Assembly: GCA_947581845.1 (NCBI GenBank)
Contig: CANPVY010000041.1
Coordinates: forward strand, 1 to 5,259
Length of the DNA: 5,259 nucleotides
Direction: 5' to 3'
Origin: an uncultured bacterium
Lineage (GTDB): Bacteria > Gemmatimonadota > Gemmatimonadetes > Palauibacterales > KS3-K002
The number at the start of each line of letters is the position of its first letter. Position 1 is the stretch's first letter. Both the position numbers and the translations under genes were made by a program. Shown here in pieces: positions 1 through 3,696 of this stretch. The notes beneath the pieces were generated by a model. The model was not told where the DNA came from. It did not search any database and saw only the letters and a list, made by a program, of their open reading frames with translations.

Positions 1-2
1 GC

Positions 3-65
3 GGGGTCGGGTTCGACGTAACGGACCAGACACTCCGTTTCCTGTACTCAATCCCCCACATCTAG
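3..65 (+). CDS. C-terminal fragment of an upstream gene, product unknown (partial)
   Basis: An open frame enters from the left edge and stops at TAG 63-65, encoding about 20 residues that end in ...LRFLYSIPHI. About three quarters of its codons end in G or C. The other long open frame here (starting at base 2) has mostly A/T third positions, and the frame starting at base 1 stops at once, so this frame is the most gene-like. Its stop lies 19 bases before the ATG of the ubiquitin-like gene, which has its own SD, so the two are plausibly co-transcribed. The fragment is too short to assign to a family. Confidence 0.4.
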   Translation, partial: GVGFDVTDQTLRFLYSIPHI

Positions 66-70
66 CCGCT

Positions 71-76
71 GGAGGG
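71..76 (+). promoter_or_regulatory. Ribosome binding site of the ubiquitin-like gene
   Basis: GGAGGG lies 8 bases before ATG 85. It fixes that ATG as the start and sits just after the stop of the preceding frame. No convincing promoter is visible between positions 1 and 84, which favours transcription from further upstream. Confidence 0.7.
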
Positions 77-84
77 CCAGCACG

Positions 85-366
85 ATGGCTGGAGAGTTGC
101 TGAAGATCCGCGTGATCGCCCCCGACGTCTGGCGCGAGCGCAAGATGGAGTTCGCGCCAGCCACCTCCGTGCGCGAGATAAAGGTGAGCGCCCTACCGGC
201 CCTCTTGGGCAGGAGCGACGTGGACCCAGCTGACTACTACGTGGAATACTTCGAACGGGAGGTGCTCGACGAATCGCGCACTTTAGCTGACCTCGGCGTC
301 CCTGAGGACGGGGTGATCTCGATCCGACCCTATGACGTCGATCACCCGGCACCTTTCCAAGGCTAG
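85..366 (+). CDS. Small ubiquitin-like (beta-grasp) protein, function unknown
   Basis: A 93-residue soluble protein with no signal peptide or membrane segment. The pattern resembles the ubiquitin/YukD-type fold: strand beta1 (residues 5-12, LLKIRVIA), beta2 (about 20-24), a helix-like segment opened by TSVREIKVSALPALL (27-41), a strand YYVEYF (51-56), then TLADLGVPEDGVISIRP (66-82). That last stretch is the typical ending 'x-L-x-D-x-G-(I/V)-x-x-(G/D)-x-(I/V)-x-I' of ubiquitin-like domains. The C-terminus is HPAPFQG, so there is no di-glycine, and conjugation or sulfur transfer as in ThiS/MoaD is not supported. No E1, E2 or deubiquitinase gene is visible. In Gram-positive type VII secretion loci YukD/EsaB proteins have this fold, but no other such component is here. 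The fold assignment is by pattern only; the role is unknown. Confidence 0.72.
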   Translation: MAGELLKIRVIAPDVWRERKMEFAPATSVREIKVSALPALLGRSDVDPADYYVEYFEREVLDESRTLADLGVPEDGVISIRPYDVDHPAPFQG

Positions 367-416
367 GCAACGCGCCACCCGCTAACCCCAGATCCCGCAG
401 GTTCGCAGACTCGCGG

Positions 417-1139
417 CTATCTGCGCCGACTTACAAGCCAGGCGAGCAGCGGGTAAGGGATAGACTTCAACAGCCAAGCGATCAGCCGCCAGCGCCTCGT
501 GACATATACGTGGCGCCTCTTCCTGCTGATCGCCTCGTAGATCTGCTGGGCCGCCTCATCATCGGAGGCGATCCAGAACCTGCCTCGACGACCCGCACTC
601 ATCGGCGTCTCCACCCAGCCCGGCTTCACATCGGTCACCTGCACGTCCAGGCCGCGCCTGCGCGCCTTCAGCCGCAGCCCCTCCAGGTATGTCGAAACGA
701 ACGCCTTCGACCCGCTGTAAGCAGCCGCCAGCCCCCGTAGCGCCGAGATCGACGAGATCCCCACCAGGTGGCCCGAGCCGCGCTGGCTGAAGTAGCTCAT
801 CGCCAGGCTGGCCACAGCGGCAAACCCGGTCACGTTCACCGTGAGGATCCCGAGCTCCCCTTCCCAGTCCGGGTCCGAGCGCCCGATACCCGAGCTGACC
901 ACGATGAGATCTACACTGCCCATCTCGTCGATCAGCTCCTGCAGCCGCTGCCGGGCTTCCTGCGGGCGAGCCAGATCCAGCGCACGTACGTAGGCTCGGG
1001 TGGGAATCTCCCTGCCCAGCGCTTCCATCGACTCCGTGCGGCGGCCCGCCAACCCGATCTCGTAGTCGTGCTCAGCGAGTACCCTCACTAGGGCACGACC
1101 GATGCCGGAGCTTGCGCCGATGACGATGGCTCTCCTCAT
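417..1139 (-). CDS. Short-chain dehydrogenase/reductase (classical SDR), NADP(H)-type, substrate unknown
   Basis: A 240-residue cytoplasmic oxidoreductase of usual classical-SDR length. The Rossmann cofactor motif is GASSGIG (residues 8-14). Arg33-Arg34 after beta2 suggest a preference for NADP(H). Asp55 is the expected adenine-contact residue. Asn102 (in VNVTG), Ser129 or Ser130 (GISSIS), Tyr141 and Lys145 (YSGSK) complete the catalytic tetrad, and PGWVETPM is the usual PG(x)nT motif after beta6. The common NNAG motif is replaced by SSGIG (82-86). The C-terminus is basic and amphipathic with an aromatic/leucine-rich stretch (RLIAWLLKSIPYPLLAWLV), which may touch membrane or line a hydrophobic substrate pocket. 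ATG 1139 is chosen because the Rossmann strand begins directly after it, although its SD is poor. The gene converges on the ubiquitin-like gene with a 50-base gap. SDR substrates cannot be read from sequence alone. Confidence 0.93.
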   Translation of the reverse strand: MRRAIVIGASSGIGRALVRVLAEHDYEIGLAGRRTESMEALGREIPTRAYVRALDLARPQEARQRLQELIDEMGSVDLIVVSSGIGRSDPDWEGELGILTVNVTGFAAVASLAMSYFSQRGSGHLVGISSISALRGLAAAYSGSKAFVSTYLEGLRLKARRRGLDVQVTDVKPGWVETPMSAGRRGRFWIASDDEAAQQIYEAISRKRRHVYVTRRWRLIAWLLKSIPYPLLAWLVSRRR

Positions 1140-1195
1140 CCGCCGATCCGTCTGCCAACGCGGGAGAGTGCACAGAGGCCTGAGAATCGGCGCCG

Positions 1196-1225
1196 ATCAT
1201 AGGTCACTTCCAGACGCAGCGTCAA
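1196..1225 (-). promoter_or_regulatory. Sigma70-type promoter of the SDR gene
   Basis: On the minus strand, -35 TTGACG (plus positions 1220-1225) is followed by an 18-base spacer and -10 TATGAT (1196-1201), five of six matches to the consensus in each hexamer. Transcription would begin near 1189, leaving a leader of about 50 bases before ATG 1139. Its -35 is back-to-back with that of the putative divergent helicase promoter, 12 bases away. Confidence 0.65.
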
Positions 1226-1237
1226 GCCGCCGGCTGC

Positions 1238-1265
1238 TTGGGAAATCGCCCCCACTTGCTAGATT
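1238..1265 (+). promoter_or_regulatory. Possible promoter of the helicase-like gene (leaderless?)
   Basis: TTGGGA (1238-1243), a 16-base spacer and TAGATT (1260-1265) form a weak sigma70-like pair with four of six matches each. The -10 ends only 7 bases before ATG 1273, so initiation would fall at or next to the start codon and give a leaderless mRNA. The only SD-like sequence, GAGAG, sits 2 bases from the ATG, too close to be typical. Tentative. Confidence 0.35.
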
Positions 1266-1272
1266 GAGAGCC

Positions 1273-2718
1273 ATGAACGGGTTCCGGGACTTGAAGCTCG
1301 ACAGCGAGGTGATCGAGCACCTCAGCCGACTCGGCTACCGTCGTCCAACTGCACTGCAACGCGAGGCCGTACCGGTAATCGCCCGCGGCACCAGCGCACT
1401 GGGCGTCGCCTCGGCAGGCAGCGGCAAGACGCTCGCCTACGGGCTGGGGATCCTGGCCCGCCTGGAGCCTGGAGACCCCGGCCTGCAAGTGCTGGTCCTT
1501 CGCCCTACCGATGACGGCGCACTGGCTACCGCTGAAGCACTGCACCGCCTGCTGTACCCGCACGGCCTGACGGTGGAAGTCGTGCAGCCGCGTGTGTCGT
1601 CGGCCGTCCACGTCGCTGTCGCCAGTCCCAGCGCTGCACTCGCCGCTGTTGAGCACTCAGCCATCAAGCTGGAAGGCCTACGAACGCTGGTAGTGGATGG
1701 GGCATCCTCCATGGTGGAACTCGGTGCCGGCGAGGTCCTGGAGACGCTCACAGCGCAGATCCCCAGACAGACCCAGCGTATCCTGCTCACCTCCGAGCTC
1801 ACGCGGGAGGTGGAAGATTGGATCGACCGGCACGCCCATCGCGCCCGCCGCTTCGCCTATCTCCCCAGCGAGGTCCAGCCGTTGAGTGGCGTGACCGTGG
1901 AGTTCTGCGCCGCGCCACGCCATCAGTGGCTGCCAGTGCTGGGGCACCTGCTCAGCGGCGGAGCAGCCCGCAGCAGCTCCAACATCCAGCTGCACTGCCG
2001 CTTCGAGAGCGAGGCTCAAATGCTGGCCGACCAGCTGACCGTGCGTGGCTTCCAGGTGGCCGCAGGCGCCGCAGAGCCCGGCATCCGCATGGGTTGGGGG
2101 GAACCTGACCGAGTCGAGCCCGGGGCCTTATCGATCTCCTGGGGCGTGCCGCCAGACCTGGAGGCGCTGCGAGCATACGCCCAGGGTGCGGCACGCGCCG
2201 TCGTGTTCGCAGAGCCAAAGGAAGTCGCCCACCTGCAGCGCCTGACCAGCGCGCTGGGTGTGCGGCTCAGCGCGCTCAAGAGCACACTGCCCGGGGAAGC
2301 GCTCCGCTCCGCCCAAGCCACCCGCGACCAGCTCCGCGAGGCATTGACTCACTGCGATCTGGAGCCCTACATGCATTTGCTCGAACCCTTGCTGGAGGAG
2401 TTCTCACCGACTCAAATCGCCGCCGCCGCCACAGCGCTGCTCCGCGAGCGCACCCCCGCGCCCACCACGCCTCAGCTGCCCGCTTGGACACGCCTCTACT
2501 TCGGGGTCGGACGCCGGGACGGTGTCCGGCCAGCGGACCTCGTCGGCGCCATCACCGGCGAGGCACCCGTGGGCGGCGATCGCATCGGTCGCATCGAGAT
2601 CCGCGATACGCATTCCTCGGTGGAAGTCGCTGCCTCAGTCGCGGATCAAGTGATCAAGAGCCTCGCGACAGCGACGATACGGGGACGACCCGCCAACGTG
2701 CGGCTGTACAGGGAGTAG
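1273..2718 (+). CDS. Degenerate DEAD-box RNA helicase-like protein with DbpA-type RNA-binding domain
   Basis: A 481-residue protein with DeaD/DbpA architecture. The Q-motif region is good (Phe4, GY 21-22, PT 25-26, Gln29) and the P-loop is ASAGSGKT (46-53), so ATP binding is plausible. The rest of the catalytic core has decayed. Motif Ia PTRELA reads PTDDGAL (78-84). Motif II DEAD reads DGAS (142-145), losing the catalytic Glu. Motif III SAT is replaced around TSEL (173-176). The motif VI region (HRIGRTGR in active enzymes) reads as AYAQGAARA. RecA2 is recognisable only by pattern (IQLHCRFESEAQMLADQL; SISWGVPPDLEAL). Residues 407-481 are a well-kept DbpA/DeaD C-terminal RRM-like domain (RLYFGVGRRDG, RPADLVGAI, IRGRPANVRL), which in DbpA binds 23S rRNA. 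ATG 1273 is chosen because the Q-motif starts at once; the frame is open back to 1102, but that would cross the SDR start and promoter. Likely an RNA/ribosome-binding protein without unwinding activity. Confidence 0.88.
   Translation: MNGFRDLKLDSEVIEHLSRLGYRRPTALQREAVPVIARGTSALGVASAGSGKTLAYGLGILARLEPGDPGLQVLVLRPTDDGALATAEALHRLLYPHGLTVEVVQPRVSSAVHVAVASPSAALAAVEHSAIKLEGLRTLVVDGASSMVELGAGEVLETLTAQIPRQTQRILLTSELTREVEDWIDRHAHRARRFAYLPSEVQPLSGVTVEFCAAPRHQWLPVLGHLLSGGAARSSSNIQLHCRFESEAQMLADQLTVRGFQVAAGAAEPGIRMGWGEPDRVEPGALSISWGVPPDLEALRAYAQGAARAVVFAEPKEVAHLQRLTSALGVRLSALKSTLPGEALRSAQATRDQLREALTHCDLEPYMHLLEPLLEEFSPTQIAAAATALLRERTPAPTTPQLPAWTRLYFGVGRRDGVRPADLVGAITGEAPVGGDRIGRIEIRDTHSSVEVAASVADQVIKSLATATIRGRPANVRLYRE
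2484..2715 (+). other. DbpA/DeaD-type RNA-binding domain coding segment
   Basis: Codons for the C-terminal domain of the helicase-like protein, from the end of the proline-rich linker (PAPTTPQLPAWT) to the stop. The order of conserved blocks matches the DbpA RNA-binding family: an opening strand with an R-L-(Y/F)-x-x-x-G-R-(K/R)-D-G signature, the RPADLVGAITGEA helix, the IGRIEIRD strand, the SSVEVAASVADQVIKSL block, and a closing IRGRPANVRL strand. This is the best conserved part of the protein, suggesting that RNA binding is the retained function. Confidence 0.8.
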
Positions 2719-2728
2719 TCGTGGAGGC

Positions 2729-2766
2729 GGGGGAAGAGGTCCTTCAACAGGTAGGCCTCCTCCCCC
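2729..2766. terminator. Strong GC hairpin between convergent genes (likely bidirectional terminator)
   Basis: Arms 2729-2741 (GGGGGAAGAGGTC) and 2754-2766 (GGCCTCCTCCCCC) pair over 13 positions with one A-C mismatch and one G-T pair, around a 12-base loop. It lies exactly in the 60-base gap between the helicase-like stop (2718) and the HU stop (2779), where a terminator for both strands is expected. No T-tract follows on either strand, so it is not a canonical intrinsic terminator; it may act as a 3' end stabiliser. Confidence 0.5.
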
Positions 2767-2778
2767 AAGCTCGCTGAA

Positions 2779-3075
2779 CTAGAAGCCCGGCTTCAGACCG
2801 TCCTTCAATCCCTTCCCAGGACGAAAAGCCGGCGAAATCGACGCGGGGATCTGGATCCGATCGCCCGTGCGTGGATTGCGGCCCATCCGCGGCCCACGCC
2901 GCCGGGTCTCGAACGTCCCGAACCCGGTGATCTGGACCTTCGCACCACCCTTGAGCGCGCTCACGATGATCCCCTTGTCCACATCGAACAGGGCATCCAC
3001 GGCGCGGCCCGCGTCGGCTTTGCTGAGGCTCGTGTTTTCTGCGAGCTTGTCAATGAGTTCAGTCTTGTTCACCAC
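2779..3075 (-). CDS. HU-family DNA-binding protein (nucleoid-associated)
   Basis: A 98-residue histone-like protein that would act as a dimer to bend and compact DNA. Hallmarks are the N-terminal NKTELIDKLAE helix, GFGTF (51-55), the DNA-intercalating arm with GRNPRTG (65-71, Pro68 at the tip), and PAFRPGKGLKD (82-92). The helix2-beta1 region (DALFDVDKGIIVSALKGGAKV) is about four residues longer than in E. coli HU. The start is a tandem GTG-GTG (3075-3073 and 3072-3070). AAAGGAG ends 3 bases before the first and 6 before the second, so the second GTG, giving M-NKTELID as in typical HU proteins (97 residues), may be the real start. The gene has its own promoter and converges on the helicase-like gene. 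Family assignment is secure; HU versus IHF-like subtype rests on the NKTELID start and GFGTF. Confidence 0.96.
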   Translation of the reverse strand: MVNKTELIDKLAENTSLSKADAGRAVDALFDVDKGIIVSALKGGAKVQITGFGTFETRRRGPRMGRNPRTGDRIQIPASISPAFRPGKGLKDGLKPGF

Positions 3076-3078
3076 GTT

Positions 3079-3094
3079 CTCCTTTCGGGAAAGG
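3079..3094 (-). promoter_or_regulatory. HU ribosome binding site inside a small hairpin
   Basis: On the minus strand CCTTT-CCCG-AAAGG (3094-3081) forms a 5-bp hairpin with a 4-base loop, and its 3' arm is the first part of the SD AAAGGAG (3085-3079). Folding would hide most of the SD. The stem is short and A/U-rich in the middle, so it could open easily with heat, ribosomes or a regulator. Confidence 0.45.
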
Positions 3095-3129
3095 GTGGAA
3101 CAGACAGCGAGAAGAGCGAAGTCGAATCT

Positions 3130-3159
3130 ACTCTAAAGCTCCCCCCCGCCGATCGTCAA
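3130..3159 (-). promoter_or_regulatory. Sigma70-type promoter of the HU gene
   Basis: On the minus strand, -35 TTGACG (plus 3154-3159), an 18-base spacer holding a run of seven G (plus 3141-3147), and -10 TAGAGT (3130-3135). Transcription would start near 3123, giving a leader of about 48 bases. An 11-base inverted repeat GGCTTTAAGCC (3171-3181) lies just upstream of the -35, where an activator or repressor might bind. Confidence 0.55.
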
Positions 3160-3170
3160 GGGAAAAGCTA

Positions 3171-3181
3171 GGCTTTAAGCC
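3171..3181. repeat. Short inverted repeat upstream of the HU promoter
   Basis: GGCTT-T-AAGCC is a perfect 5-bp inverted repeat around a single base, centred about 17 bases upstream of the HU -35 hexamer. The position suits a protein-binding operator, but the motif is short and no regulator is known from the window. Confidence 0.25.
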
Positions 3182-3485
3182 AATCTTCGCCCCGGGGGCC
3201 CTACTGCTGGACTCACCCGCGGCCCGGCACGGCGCGGCGCTGAAAGCCCTAAGTTGCAGCATGTCAACCACTTACAAAGAACGCTCGCCACGCCAAGCCG
3301 CGCCGGGCGATCCCCCGGCCCAGAATGTAACACATCCTACATCTCAACGGCCGGCTCGGCGCCGCCCGCCGCTGACCGCCGGCCTGGCCATCCGGGTGCT
3401 GCCGCCCCGGACGCCGCGGTCGGTGCCAGCCGGCGGGCCATCGCGGCCGCAGCGAGGGAGCGCATGGGGGTAGAACCATGGTGCC
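3182..3485. other. GC-rich intergenic spacer with inverted repeats, no supported gene
   Basis: About 300 bases between the HU promoter and the protease promoter. Open frames here (for example from 3254 and 3261 on the plus strand) are rich in Pro, Arg and Ala, lack an SD and resemble no family, so I do not call genes. The clearest structure is a 7-bp perfect GC stem, GGCCGGC (3349-3355) with GCCGGCC (3378-3384), whose 22-base loop contains the palindrome CGGCGCCG (3357-3364). A weak dyad GTTG-N8-CAAC lies at 3253-3268. No tRNA, 4.5S, tmRNA or RNase P signature was seen. Confidence 0.5.
3349..3384. repeat. GC-rich stem-loop in the intergenic spacer
   Basis: A 7-bp perfect inverted repeat, GGCCGGC and GCCGGCC, is separated by 22 bases that include a second palindrome. 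It could be part of a non-coding transcript or a protein-binding site, or simply a by-product of the high local GC content. Confidence 0.3.
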
Positions 3486-3514
3486 TTGACGCAAGGCGTG
3501 AGCCTTTTTACACT
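3486..3514 (+). promoter_or_regulatory. Sigma70-type promoter of the M6 protease gene
   Basis: TTGACG (3486-3491), a 17-base spacer and TACACT (3509-3514) give a well-spaced promoter on the plus strand; a T-rich patch before the -10 contrasts with the GC-rich surroundings. Transcription would start near 3521, about 175 bases before the protease ATG. The -35 hexamer is identical to those of the SDR and HU promoters. Confidence 0.6.
3493..3509 (+). terminator. Terminator-like hairpin overlapping the promoter spacer
   Basis: AAGGC-GTGA-GCCTT forms a 5-bp stem with a GNRA-type tetraloop, running into a five-T tract (3505-3509). The shape is that of a small intrinsic terminator reading rightward, yet it sits between the -35 and -10 of the protease promoter. 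It could stop read-through from the spacer, or be coincidence; the stem is short. Confidence 0.3.
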
Positions 3515-3520
3515 TTGCGT

Positions 3521-3696
3521 GTCACTCCCTCGCCTGTGCGTCCTCCGTTTCGACAATCAGGTCCCCGGACCCGCCTCGGTGGCCGAGCCTCTGAGGGATT
3601 CTCTTCGTGAGCGAGCGAACATCCCTGCCTACCGGAGGTAGTAGTACGTCGATATCGGAAGATCCCTCCAACCGAACGCCGAGTGAGGAGGCGGTG
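3521..3696 (+). promoter_or_regulatory. Long structured 5' leader of the protease mRNA
   Basis: The inferred leader of about 175 bases has three successive inverted repeats: GGTCC/GGACC (3560-3571), CTCGG-TGG-CCGAG (3575-3587) and AGGGAT/ATCCCT (3594-3599 with 3621-3626, with further partial pairing inside). After them comes a perfect anti-SD match, GGAGGT (3634-3639), with no start codon at proper distance, then the palindrome CGATATCG (3650-3657) and finally the true SD (3686-3690). I do not recognise a known riboswitch class. Confidence 0.4.
3686..3690 (+). promoter_or_regulatory. Ribosome binding site deciding the protease start
   Basis: AGGAG ends 6 bases before ATG 3697 (3 before an in-frame GTG 3694). 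It supports ATG 3697 over an upstream in-frame GTG at 3607, which has a weaker GAGGG 9 bases ahead and would put about 30 Ser/Thr-rich residues before the signal peptide. Confidence 0.7.

Noticed and set aside
367..416. Terminator between the ubiquitin-like gene and the SDR gene
   Set aside because: The 50-base convergent gap has no stem longer than a few pairs and no T-tract.
1102..1272. Upstream in-frame extension of the helicase-like gene to 1102
   Set aside because: It overlaps the SDR start and crosses the SDR promoter, its residues (Arg/Ser-rich) are unlike any helicase, and the conserved Q-motif begins right after ATG 1273.
1222..2613. Several minus-strand and shifted-frame open frames inside the helicase-like gene
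   Set aside because: All overlap the well-supported domain order on the plus strand and have compositions typical of frame shadows in GC-rich DNA.
3254..3610. Plus-strand open frames in the spacer (from 3254 and 3261)
   Set aside because: Both lack an SD, are Pro/Arg/Ala-rich and show no domain; the longer one runs through the protease promoter and leader hairpins. Treated as GC-rich chance frames.
3521..3640. Possible tRNA or known structural RNA in the leader
   Set aside because: The hairpins do not give a cloverleaf, no GGTTCGA-type T-loop was found, and no tmRNA, SRP or RNase P signatures were recognised.
3607..3696. Upstream GTG start for the protease
   Set aside because: GAGGG precedes it at 9 bases, but it would place about 30 Ser/Thr/Glu-rich residues before a clear signal peptide. 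ATG 3697 with AGGAG is better.
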